A DNA stretch of 64,000 nucleotides from Lasiodiplodia sp. COLG20. Lineage: Eukaryota > Ascomycota > Dothideomycetes > Botryosphaeriales > Botryosphaeriaceae. The stretch spans positions 1,426,001 to 1,490,000 of the forward strand of contig VNWV01000007.1 in assembly GCA_009801085.1 (NCBI GenBank), given 5' to 3'. How positions within the stretch are numbered: position 1 is the first letter of the stretch; each line of letters begins with the position of its first letter. The notes under the pieces were generated by a model. The model was not told where the DNA came from and ran no database searches. It saw only the letters and a list, made by a program, of their open reading frames with translations. This document shows positions 1-8,280 of the stretch, piece after piece. Both the position numbers and the translations under genes were made by a program.

Positions 1-532
1 GCTTGAAGTCGGCATCCTCGCTCAGCTTGTGGGTCGTGAAAGAAGCGACGCAGTAGTTGAGCATCGTGCTGAGAGCCTCCGGCAGATGGGGGAGGTGGGT
101 GTAGACGAAGATGAGAGTCTGGACCAGATCTACAGGCGAGGCGGGGAAGCTAACAGCAAGTTCAGCGTTGTAGTTTAGCTGGCCCATGGCGAGCTTGGCT
201 AGTTCCGGGCAGCTGATGGCATCAGCAAGGTGGAGGACTTGAGCGTGGATGAGGAATTGAGGGTCGTGAAACTCGTCTGGGCCCTCAATGGTGTAGTTGC
301 CAAGGTAGAGGAAGCGAACGAGGGCAACACCAGCCGCGTGGGACGCAACGCTCAGGGTGAGCGAGGCCTTTCCCGTAGCGTCGTCCTCAGGTGCCATGCC
401 GAGGAGAGCGGAGCGCATGCTTAGGACATCTCGATCGAGGCCTTGGACGCTCGTCTGTTCGCCGCCGAAATCCTCGAACGCGAAGGTGACATTCCCGCGC
501 GGCCAGTCCTGGAGAAAGCTTGTGTCGTCCAT
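1..532 (-). CDS. BTB/POZ-like protein, N-terminal part (runs off window)
   Basis: The frame is open from an ATG at 532 to the left edge, giving 177 codons without a stop. The stretch around residues 65-110 reads like a fungal BTB/POZ fold: ALVRFLYLGNYTI, then a helical segment with HVLHLADA-like spacing (QVLHLADAISCPELAKLAM). BTB proteins of this kind are oligomerising adaptors, often with unknown partners in filamentous fungi. The same frame stays open upstream to a stop near 670, but 532 is its only ATG; a short upstream exon cannot be excluded. The C-terminus lies outside the window. A second, unrelated-looking BTB gene lies at 30944-31922. The fold assignment is fairly secure; the function is unknown. 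Confidence 0.7.
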   Translation of the reverse strand, partial: MDDTSFLQDWPRGNVTFAFEDFGGEQTSVQGLDRDVLSMRSALLGMAPEDDATGKASLTLSVASHAAGVALVRFLYLGNYTIEGPDEFHDPQFLIHAQVLHLADAISCPELAKLAMGQLNYNAELAVSFPASPVDLVQTLIFVYTHLPHLPEALSTMLNYCVASFTTHKLSEDADFK

Positions 533-1303
533 GTTCAAGACGTGGCGCAACAACGGGTGATGGTAGTGAAAGCGGCGCGGTATAGTATGCAGTGTCGACG
601 TTGGCAAGGCTGACGTAGGCAGTCGTTGAGAGGAAGCTCGAAGGAGGCGGCCGAGAAGTGGTGAGCTCAGCTAGAAGTAAAGGTAGCAGGGCAGCTTGTA
701 CATGTCTTGGCACGCTCTCTGGAGGATTCTGCGCAGGCGATGCAATTCGCAGTCGAGTTGAGGGTACGATCTGAGGCCGGGCACCCGGTGGTTAAGGTCG
801 CAGGGTCGCGCAGCCGCGAGCCCCTCTCCCCGCAAGCTCCAGGCGGCAGCCTGCCTGTGACTGCACCGCCAGCTTAGACGCGGCTCAGCCGTCGTCAGCG
901 CCGCTGGGAGCTGTGGCTCAAAGCTTCATCCAAGGCGCATCATTGGACGCTAGGTGCATAAATCGCAGCCTTGCGCGGACGCCTGGGGTGCACAGCCGGA
1001 AGAGCGGTCGCTGGCGGCGCAGTGGCATCGCGGGCCGCATCCGCGCACGTTGCTTTAGGGCGCGCCTGTCTTCTGCGCGTGCTCACGATAGCAGAGACGC
1101 GGCACGCAAGCGCTGTGGTCGAGGTCGTGATGACGTCTGAGCGTAGGTAATCGGCAGGCTGGCCCAGGCTTCGCCGCGGCATCCGAGCATGCGCGCGTCT
1201 CACCACTTTCATTGCATCCCATTTCCCGACGCAATAAGAAGGGCAAGCGCCCTCCGTTGCCTCGCCTCCCCGCCGCTCCAACCAGCCTGACGACTGGCGC
1301 AAA
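533..1303. other. Intergenic, divergent promoter region
   Basis: This GC-rich spacer separates the leftward BTB gene from the rightward small membrane protein gene, so it should hold both promoters. Several short open frames cross it on both strands, but none has recognisable protein character. No repeat or RNA gene is evident. Confidence 0.5.
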
Positions 1304-1725
1304 ATGGCCTGGTCCTCTATCCTTCCGGATCATCTTAGCTCTTTCGAAACATGGATCGCCCGCCTTTTTGTAGGGCTGCCTGACTCGCCCTCCCGTCCCA
1401 ACTCCGCCTGCCCGCTGAACGTTGCTCACAGATTTTCTTCGGCGTTGTGACCATCGGACCCTGGGCTGTCCTGATCCTCTACGACCTCGCCCTGTACTTC
1501 TTCCGCACCGTCGCCTACGAGCTGCCCATCTTCGGCGGACGTGCAATGGGAAAGCGGCGACCGCGCGCTCCAAGCCTGACCGAACGCCCCGACGGCCAGC
1601 GTCGCCAATTCAATCCAATGCTACACCCCGGCGATGAGGCGAATGCACATGCATCGGGAACATCGCGAGCCGCCGACTCGGATGCTTCAATACAATTCCG
1701 CAACACTGCGAAGGAGGATAGTTGA
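1304..1725 (+). CDS. Conserved small fungal membrane protein (119 aa, 2 exons)
   Basis: Exon 1 is 1304-1369 (22 codons) and exon 2 is 1432-1725. The 62-bp intron starts GTAGGG and ends CACAG, with GCTGAAC as branch site. Joining them gives one hydrophobic segment at about residues 22-46 (FFGVVTIGPWAVLILYDLAL), followed by a conserved-looking basic tail with GGRA.GKRRPRAPSLTERP. From memory, small proteins with a TIGPWAVL...YDL core and an RPRAPSLTERP tail recur in ascomycetes without an assigned function; a search would confirm this. It is probably a single-pass or hairpin membrane protein. Without splicing, exon 2 has only a GTG start, which supports the two-exon model. Confidence 0.75.
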
Positions 1726-2437
1726 ACGCGGCGGATGCGGCTCGCCAGGAGAAGGATACCCGCAGCATAGAGGGAATTCCTGCGCACTTGCGCAGAGCTC
1801 GTTCATCAACTACTTGGCTTTTGGCGCGATGCCTCCTAATCACGGCGTTTGGTCCGAATCACTTCACAGAGTATAATGGCTGCTGCCTAGTTGGTTTTGC
1901 ATACCAGGCAAGGCATTCATCATTCCCCAAGACGCTGGTGTCACATTTCAATGAGAGCTGCGTCATTTGCATTGTCGGTTTGACACCTCAAGTGAAGCTA
2001 TCCCCAACGCTTTCCAGCGATCTCAACATCAGCCCGCTCCCATTGACTCACCAATCAGCTTGAACACTCGCCCAAAGCAGCTTTACTGGTCGGGCCTCCT
2101 CTAGAACCCGTTCATTTGGCACATCGCCATGCCGCGCTCTAAGGTAGAACCATTATTTCTATCGCCAAAGACTGATCAGCGGCGTCAGCCAAGACTTTCT
2201 TCTTCTCGAGCTTCGGCCCCCGGCAGCTGCAGCTAGCCTCAAAGGGCAATTGGATCCGGGCCGGGTGGTGACTCCGCACTCATCGAAACAGTCGGCATCA
2301 GATGGACCAGCCGATCGCTCGAGGCTTATCGAGCATCACCGCAGCAATGGACGCTGCGCTAACCTCTACTCTCCTGCTTTCTCACGCATTGGAAGCCTTT
2401 TACACAGTATCCTTTGGGCTTTAGGAGCTGCGTAACA
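1726..2437. other. Intergenic, nothing recognised
   Basis: About 0.7 kb between two same-strand genes. It should contain the 3' end of the small membrane protein gene and the promoter of the DUF3445 gene. Open frames here are short and overlap one another in different frames. Confidence 0.5.
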
Positions 2438-3704
2438 ATGTTATTCATTGACGTTTCGAGAACCCCCCTGCTCGCAAGCCTGGTGCTTGTGGCCATTGTC
2501 CTGAGTTACCGAGTCCTCTCTTTGAGAACCTCAAAAGCGAGGGTACACAATCCATCAAACCGCCCGAATTGCACCACAATGCTGATATCCTACCAGAAAG
2601 CCGTGCCAGCCACCATTCCCAAAGATGATAAGCCAAAGGAGCAGCCGGACAAGGAAGCATACTATGCGATCACTCCGCTTAGAGACTTCGATTGGCGGGA
2701 GACAAAGCCCATAAAAATCCGACCATTTAAGCCCAAATACCACTTGACAATGGGTCAGCGGCATCCGTTGCGTCTGCTGTCTGAAATGAAGGACTAATTT
2801 TCAGTCAGCACTCGAAAATACTACCATCTCTGAACTCATCGAAATGGACAATACCTATCTCGAACGCCTCACTCTCCGGCGGCAGCTCATCGCTGACCAT
2901 GGCGCTCACGTCGTCGCCGCCATCTCCACCGTCAAACCCGCCGTCGACGAGTTCTACAAGTGGATGACGGCCGTGTACCTCCCGCGGCGCTTTCCCACTA
3001 TCTACTCGCACGAACTGCAGCCAGAAACAGGCCACGCCTACCTCCACAATCTCGCCACCGGCGAAGCCATCCCGCTGCAGCCTCCCGCTAGCGTCACCGA
3101 CGCGCTCCGCATCCTTGGTTCCCACGTCGACACCGAATTCCTATTCCTCCGTCCATCGCCCGATCCGAAGGATGAGGGTAGGTACCGCTTGGAAGGCTTC
3201 GCCAATTGCTCTCCGTCAGGCTTTGACACGCTAGCCAAGCTAGGCCTCCGGCTTGCCGATATCCACACGCCTGTTCCTGGCTATGCGCAAAAGCTAGAGA
3301 AAAGTATGGACCGCTTCTTCGCGGCGCTGCCCGTCGGTAAGATCGTGAAGAGGCACAATTGGAGCGTGACAACGAATAGAAAGCTCTTTTCGCTTGGTGG
3401 GAATCATCTTTACGATGGGGAGGAGGTGAAACCGTTGACGAAGGAGGAAGTCGATATCGACCAGTGCGTGCTTAGGTGCGAAAGGCAGACGCTGCACCGG
3501 CTACGGGATAATGATGATACTTTGGTGTTTGCTTTCAAAACGTATCAGTATCCGTTGCATGATGTCAAGGAGGAGGGTAACGGAGAGGAGTTAGCGCAGG
3601 CTGTGGAGGGGTTGAGTAAGGGAAGCGTGCCGCGTATGGCATTTTACAAGAGACAGGTCGTGTGGGGAGAGGTGGTCAAGGAGTATTTGAGAGCTCGCGA
3701 TTGA
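2438..3704 (+). CDS. DUF3445 / heme-dependent oxidative N-demethylase-like protein (403 aa)
   Basis: Exons are 2438-2753 and 2809-3704; the 55-bp intron starts GTCAGC, ends GTCAG and has CTAAT as branch site. The joint reads LTMALENTTISELIEMD. The N-terminus (residues 1-22) is a hydrophobic anchor, then comes a short linker. The DUF3445 region starts near YAITPLRDFDWRE and runs to the end, with RR.FPTIY, FLRPSPDPKDEGRYRLEGF and the C-terminal FAFKTYQYPL block. Bacterial members of this superfamily bind heme and oxidatively demethylate small amines; the fungal substrate is unknown. A start at 2438 puts the anchor at the very N-terminus; no in-frame ATG lies further upstream in this reading frame. 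The family call is good; the substrate is not inferable from sequence. Confidence 0.85.
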
Positions 3705-3906
3705 GCGAGCTAGCAACATAATTTCTGGTGATAGCTATGTGGATGACGCGTTCGTGTCTTGGATTGTTCTTTTGACTGTTGTGCGGGTGGCTTACTCGGA
3801 TTATTTGGCTTCGATAAGCATGATAAGCCGATACACTGCGATACCCCTCTGTGCGAGGTGATCGGCTCCGTTGGTATTGCAACAAAGGGGGTACATTGAA
3901 GCATGT

Positions 3907-3953
3907 ATCTGGACGTAAATGTAGAGTTATTAAATGTACATCTACGTCCGGAT
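3907..3953. repeat. Imperfect palindrome, dispersed repeat copy A
   Basis: Arms of 17 nt at 3907-3923 and 3937-3953 pair with two mismatches around a 13-nt loop; the left arm is ATCTGGACGTAAATGTA. Bases 3909-3960 align without gaps to 6779-6830 at 38 of 52 positions. A third relative lies at 40439-40486. No coding capacity. Confidence 0.7.
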
Positions 3954-4143
3954 GGTAGCTTCAGCTCCCACGTAAGCCGGGTGCTCTTGTTTCCGAAGAT
4001 AATTGTGAATGATCATTTCTTTGGGAGCCTACGCGGATTCATTTTTTGCTCATGCCATGGTAGATGAAGCTATCGCCCGGACGAGAATGTCGAATACATA
4101 TGTTCTTTTTCTAAGGCAGAATAGCGTGGCGCGACGTTCAGGC

Positions 4144-4151
4144 TATAAAAG
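4144..4151 (+). promoter_or_regulatory. TATA box upstream of the repeat-rich membrane protein gene
   Basis: TATAAAAG lies 563 bp upstream of the chosen start codon at 4714. Use of this box is inferred from sequence alone. Confidence 0.4.
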
Positions 4152-4713
4152 TTACGAAGCAACGTCCTCTCTCCCTCTCCTTTTCAAAAGCGTCAACAGC
4201 AGATGCGCGCGGCGAAAACTTGCAATGCAGAACCTGAGCAGAAGATCGACAGCGACATCGACAAGCGCTTGAGCGACCATGCGCAGCTGCTTCGCCGGGA
4301 GGTAAAGGAAGCAGGAGGGCGTGGTTCTTTCCGCATTGCAGGCCAAGGACGACGGTGCTCGTTGCTGCATTTAATGGCATCGATGACACCTACACACCTC
4401 ACCTCAACACCATCGCCACGCATCTTCACACAACATGGCTACCCACAGCACGCGCAGGGGAGCTGAGCGACCGCCATGGCCCGGCCCGCTGCATCTGCAC
4501 GTCATCGCTGCCCCTCAGGCGCTCGGGCCGCCTCCGATGCGGCTAGACCGCGACGCGCCGAGGTACAAGACGCGTCTCACTGCTCGTGCACCTCTTCTTC
4601 TCTTCACCATCTGCATCCACGAACCATCAAAGTTCTCATCGCAGCCAAGCCCTTTCATCAACGCTTTGATTCACAGCCACTTTCGATTGCTTCTTCCACC
4701 ATCGGCATCGACA

Positions 4714-6243
4714 ATGGACTCGGCTCGCCTGCGACAGCTCCGGGAGCTTGCTGAGAGGATCCGCATCAACCAGCGCGAGAAACGCCGGGAATCCATGGAG
4801 AAACTCGCCGCCCGTCGTGCTGAAATCGAGATACGTCGCAGACGCACTAGAGACGCGTTTCAGAACGGGTTTCATTCGGACGCGTCAAGCAGCAGCTCCG
4901 AGATGACGACCAGTTACGACCAGCCAGTCGACTATGACATGCCACCCAGCTATGACATGCCACGCATCAACAACAACAACAACAACAGGCCCTTTAGGTA
5001 TGCACGGCCCACTCCCCACTCTATGAAGTGGTGGAACGCATACCGTGATCCAGACTGGGATCCAGAGACTGCCCATGTCATCCCTCAGGAACAAATCAGA
5101 CCTCAACCTGAGACACCATTGAAACCAGATTTCGACTGGAAGTTAACCAACAACCCGGACTCAATCCTGGCTTCAACTCCACTCGTCACCAAGCATGACA
5201 TGGAGGAGCCACAGTATGACATCGAAGAGCCACAGTATGACATCGAGGAACCACAGTATGACATCGAAGAGCCACAGTATGGCATCGAGCAGCCACAGTA
5301 TGGCATCGAGGAACCACGGTATGGCATCGAGCAGCCACGGTATGGCATTGAGCAGCCACGGTATGGCATCGAGGAGTCACAGACACCTGAACAGTCACCC
5401 GTATCCGAGGAATCTCAAAATCTACCTCTCACACCAACTCCTCCACCAATCGAAATCGCACCACCCACAGAGGGAAAAGACCCAAACGGGGACCCTCCAG
5501 ACGAGGCGCGTGAACTTCTTCGAGCGCTGAGTCGAAAGTTGGCCAAGACATCATCTCCAACTATCTATGACGAGGATTGGGACCCCGTCAATCGTCGTCC
5601 AAAGAAAGCCACGAAGCATGGTCCGTCTACCGATGATAAGCATGATCCATCTACCGATGATAAGCATGGTCCATCTACCGATGATAAGCACGGTTCATCT
5701 GCCAACGATGTCCCAAACCAGCCTACAAATCCTGGACGAGCAGAGGAGGCCAGAGAGCAAGAGGCTCTCCAACTGCGGTCGATGAATTCGCGATTGCACG
5801 CCGCAAGCAGAAGCATCCGAGATGCTTATCGCAACGCAAGACAGCTTGTCCATTCGGTCGATACAGCCGAGCTCATGGGACACAAATGCAAGGCGTGCGA
5901 AACCTGCGGTCACGTCGAACAACACCCCATTGTAATGATTTGCACCGGCATCAAGAGGCTCTTGATCTCCGACAACAGCCACGGACGAACAAACTTGACC
6001 TGGTTCGGTCTCATCTTCATGATTCTTTCCCTTTGGTACATGACGGAGATTGCAATCTCCGAGTTCTTTGGCACCACCGATTATGCCTCAACAATGCATG
6101 GTTACGGCGTTTTTCCTGATTCACCACGATACCCATTTGCGCTGCTTACTCTGATTTCATGGATCCCCCCATTCAGCTGGCTTACTCCACTGTTGAAAGC
6201 GAATGCGTTTTACGAAGCAACGAAGACTGTCCAAGGCTTTTGA
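4714..6243 (+). CDS. Repeat-rich protein with C-terminal membrane segments (509 aa)
   Basis: Single exon. The order is a charged N-terminal helix (residues 1-50, rich in Arg and Glu), a disordered middle with nine 7-residue repeats of the form YDIEEPQ/YGIEQPR (5194-5382) and four 8-residue HGPSTDDK repeats (5614-5709), a Cys/His patch (CKACETCGHVEQH), and two hydrophobic stretches near residues 428-448 and 475-495. The C-terminal block (LTWFGLIFMILSLWY, then YGVFPDSPRYPF) resembles the conserved end of otherwise variable dothideomycete proteins I have seen; that is memory, not a search. The frame is also open upstream to an ATG at 4435, but that stretch looks like leader sequence, so I chose 4714. 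It sits between two copies of a palindromic repeat. Function unknown. Confidence 0.75.
   Translation: MDSARLRQLRELAERIRINQREKRRESMEKLAARRAEIEIRRRRTRDAFQNGFHSDASSSSSEMTTSYDQPVDYDMPPSYDMPRINNNNNNRPFRYARPTPHSMKWWNAYRDPDWDPETAHVIPQEQIRPQPETPLKPDFDWKLTNNPDSILASTPLVTKHDMEEPQYDIEEPQYDIEEPQYDIEEPQYGIEQPQYGIEEPRYGIEQPRYGIEQPRYGIEESQTPEQSPVSEESQNLPLTPTPPPIEIAPPTEGKDPNGDPPDEARELLRALSRKLAKTSSPTIYDEDWDPVNRRPKKATKHGPSTDDKHDPSTDDKHGPSTDDKHGSSANDVPNQPTNPGRAEEAREQEALQLRSMNSRLHAASRSIRDAYRNARQLVHSVDTAELMGHKCKACETCGHVEQHPIVMICTGIKRLLISDNSHGRTNLTWFGLIFMILSLWYMTEIAISEFFGTTDYASTMHGYGVFPDSPRYPFALLTLISWIPPFSWLTPLLKANAFYEATKTVQGF
5194..5382 (+). repeat. Coding minisatellite, 21 bp x 9
   Basis: Nine in-frame 21-bp units encode H/Y-D/G-M/I-E-E/Q-P/S-Q/R. 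Units 2-4 are near identical (YDIEEPQ) and units 5-9 form a second subtype (YGIE..), so the array grew in at least two steps. The length keeps the reading frame under unit gain or loss. Confidence 0.9.
5614..5709 (+). repeat. Coding minisatellite, 24 bp x 4
   Basis: Four 24-bp units encode K-H-G/D-P/S-S-T/A-D/N-D. The first three are nearly identical; the fourth has diverged. Confidence 0.9.
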
Positions 6244-6261
6244 GCAAGGCGTTAAGGGGCA

Positions 6262-6360
6262 CGATACCACGATTGCACAAAAAGCGATACCACGATTGTA
6301 TAAGAAACGACACCACGATTACACGACGAACGACTCCATGATTTCACAACACACGATACC
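6262..6360 (+). repeat. Non-coding minisatellite, 23 bp x about 4.3
   Basis: Units begin at 6262, 6285, 6308, 6331 and (partial) 6354 with CGATACC/CGACACC/CGACTCC, each followed by ACGATT-like sequence. It begins 18 bp after the stop codon of the repeat-rich gene. Confidence 0.85.
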
Positions 6361-6475
6361 CTTCCGGCGTTTAAGGTGGCTTTTTCTTTGGTCTTGGCTT
6401 GTACCATTATGGATTGGAATTGCGGGTTTGTCCGGGGGTTGGATGATTTCTGGAGTTCATTTGGGTTATCGGCTT

Positions 6476-6558
6476 GAGTTCTCGTTCACCTGATCGGACT
6501 TTGACTCCCCCATTGGGGGTCGAGTTGGTCCGAGAAGGTGAATGGGTTTTGACTCGCC
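6476..6558 (+). repeat. Direct repeat, copy 1 (about 83 bp)
   Basis: Matches 6613-6693 with scattered substitutions: both begin GAGTTCTCGTT and end GGTGAATGGG..TTGACTCGCC. Confidence 0.85.
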
Positions 6559-6612
6559 GAACATCTTGTTTTTGTGCTTTTTTTTTTTTTTTTTTAAGGG
6601 GGACATTGGCTG

Positions 6613-6693
6613 GAGTTCTCGTTTACTTGATTGGACTTTGACTCTCCCACTGGGGGTCGAGTTGGTTCTGGAAGGTGAATGGGTTGACTCGCC
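6613..6693 (+). repeat. Direct repeat, copy 2 (about 81 bp)
   Basis: Second copy of 6476-6558, separated from it by a spacer with an 18-nt T run. Confidence 0.85.
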
Positions 6694-6778
6694 AAAGGCC
6701 AGCATGGATTTGCTTTCGCTCAGGTCAACTAGTTTGGGGAGGACCTTTCAATTGGTCATGGGTAGCCGAAGCGACTGT

Positions 6779-6830
6779 CCAGACATGGATGTAGAATTAG
6801 TAATAATACATTCACGTCCAGATGATAGCT
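6779..6830. repeat. Palindromic dispersed repeat copy B
   Basis: Aligns without gaps to 3909-3960. Of 14 differences, 11 are transitions and the three transversions fall in the loop. Together with copy A it brackets the repeat-rich gene in direct orientation. Confidence 0.65.
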
Positions 6831-7140
6831 CCCGCTACCCACATGTTGTTCTTTTATCTCCATGAGCAAGAATTCGGCCGCAATGCCCCTGTGTATGATT
6901 TTGTGGGCAATGGGCTTCTGTGCATTCATTTGCATTTTGCTCGCTCACATAGAGAACAATATGATGACAGCGTGAGGTGCGGCGCAGATAATGTCGACGT
7001 GACGTCACCGAATGTTTGGTACCGCTCGTCATTCCTTTTCGTATGAAGAGGCTACACTAGCGCGACTCCGCTGCTACAAAGCCTCTTCAGCTCCCAAATC
7101 CTCTTCAATCCTCCATCTACTCGCAGCTACTGTTGAAATC

Positions 7141-7695
7141 ATGACGCTCCTCAGACCCGCTTCGTCGCTTCGTTCGGCCGCCATGTTACGGCCGGCGGTA
7201 GCTTCTTCCAGGCCCACGCTGCCCTTCGCCACACGATTCTATGCGCACTCTGGCTATGGCGACGGCAAAGGCGACCCGGTTGGCGAGAATCCTCAGAAGC
7301 AGCCGCCTGCAAAATCGAGGGATCTTGAACATCCGGGTCCTCCTCCACCGGACGTCGGCAAGGGCACCGACGCCACGGCTTCGAAGACGGGCAGCAAAGA
7401 CACAAACAGCGGCGGCGGCGGGAAGAAGCCGCAGAAAAGTCATGCTGTCAAAGGTGCGGAGCCCAAGATCCTCAATGAGAACCCACCTTCGGAAGAAGCG
7501 CCAGAGGTGCAGCAGCACAACAAGGAAATGGAGCAGCGTGCCGAGAGGGCGGAGACTAAGATCAGCAACGAAGATGCGGAGAAAGATAAGGTGCCGCCTG
7601 GATTCTGGTCTGGTGAGTGCGCCTGTGGCCGAGCTCGAACGGCGGGTACTAATGACACTGCTTATACAGGCCACGGCGGAACTAAGGGCGGTTAG
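7141..7695 (+). CDS. Conserved fungal mitochondrial protein (165 aa, 2 exons)
   Basis: Exons are 7141-7612 and 7670-7695; the 57-bp intron starts GTGAGT, has TACTAAT as branch site and ends ACAG. Because 57 is divisible by three, the unspliced frame is also open. Residues 1-35 form an Arg/Ser/Ala-rich presequence ending in FATRFYAHSGYG, typical of mitochondrial import. The mature part is hydrophilic and low in complexity: DGKGDPVGENPQKQ, HPGPPPPDVG, then an acidic helix, ending PPGFWSGHGGTKGG after splicing. The GDP.GENP..Q and HPGPPPP motifs recur, in my memory, in an uncharacterised ascomycete family. The frame extends upstream to 7012, but that sequence looks like leader. Location is likely; role unknown. 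Confidence 0.75.
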   Translation: MTLLRPASSLRSAAMLRPAVASSRPTLPFATRFYAHSGYGDGKGDPVGENPQKQPPAKSRDLEHPGPPPPDVGKGTDATASKTGSKDTNSGGGGKKPQKSHAVKGAEPKILNENPPSEEAPEVQQHNKEMEQRAERAETKISNEDAEKDKVPPGFWSGECACGRARTAGTNDTAYTGHGGTKGG

Positions 7696-8280
7696 AGCTC
7701 GTTGTGGCCATTCGTGAAGCCACTTACGACCGTGCGCGCTTCTCTACGAGCTAGCTCGATCTATGGAGTAGATATGACGATGGTCGTCTCACGGGGAATG
7801 TTGCACGGCTCGGGGGTGGATTATGACGGCGTCCTGTACTCTATTTCTCTGCGATACCTCTCCGCACTGCATGAATCATGACCAATTGCAAATCATTCCC
7901 TGAGACTGCGCACGCACGAGCCAGGCAAGGCTCTGGACTCTGGACCCGCCATGCACGCGATTGTGGCTGGCAAGCACGAGGGCGGTGGTGACGTGGTGAT
8001 GTCAGCATCCTGGGCGTGAAGCTTGCTTTGTGTGTCAGAAAATCTGGGGCAGGCGGCTTCCCCATGTGGCGCATTGATCGTCGATTGCCCGGGCGCGTCC
8101 GTGCTGGTGCAAGCAGCAGCTAAGTAAGGATTGCGTCAGTGGGCTAGAGCTCCAGCTGCCACAAAGGAAGCTTAAGTTCCTCTGCCCGCCCTGACAACAA
8201 CAAAACCTCTCTTCCTCCACGTCCGCCCTGCACCCTATCGCTGCACCCACCCACCGCTCTACCCACCGCCTTCACGCAAC
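7696..8280. other. Intergenic, MSC1 promoter region
   Basis: About 0.6 kb between two same-strand genes; the last 100 bp are pyrimidine-rich, as expected for a leader. No gene or repeat seen. Confidence 0.5.

Larger units (their letters stand above)
3705..4713. other. Intergenic with palindromic repeat copy A and a TATA box
   Basis: This 1-kb spacer contains the palindromic repeat at 3907-3953 and a clear TATA box at 4144-4151 for the following gene. If that TATA is used, the next gene has a leader of more than 500 nt containing upstream ATGs. Confidence 0.6.
6244..7140. other. Intergenic, repeat-rich
   Basis: Holds a 23-bp minisatellite directly after the stop codon, a duplicated block of about 82 bp, an 18-T run (6578-6595) between the two copies, and palindromic repeat copy B. 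It is also the promoter region of the following mitochondrial protein gene. No further gene seen. Confidence 0.7.

Noticed and set aside
4435..4713. N-terminal extension of the repeat-rich protein
   Set aside because: In frame and open, but the 93 codons look like a pyrimidine-rich leader; the start at 4714 begins a helical, protein-like N-terminus. Transcript 5' ends would decide.
6262..6360. CRISPR-like array
   Set aside because: Units are contiguous 23-bp tandem repeats without spacers, in a fungal genome; it is a minisatellite.
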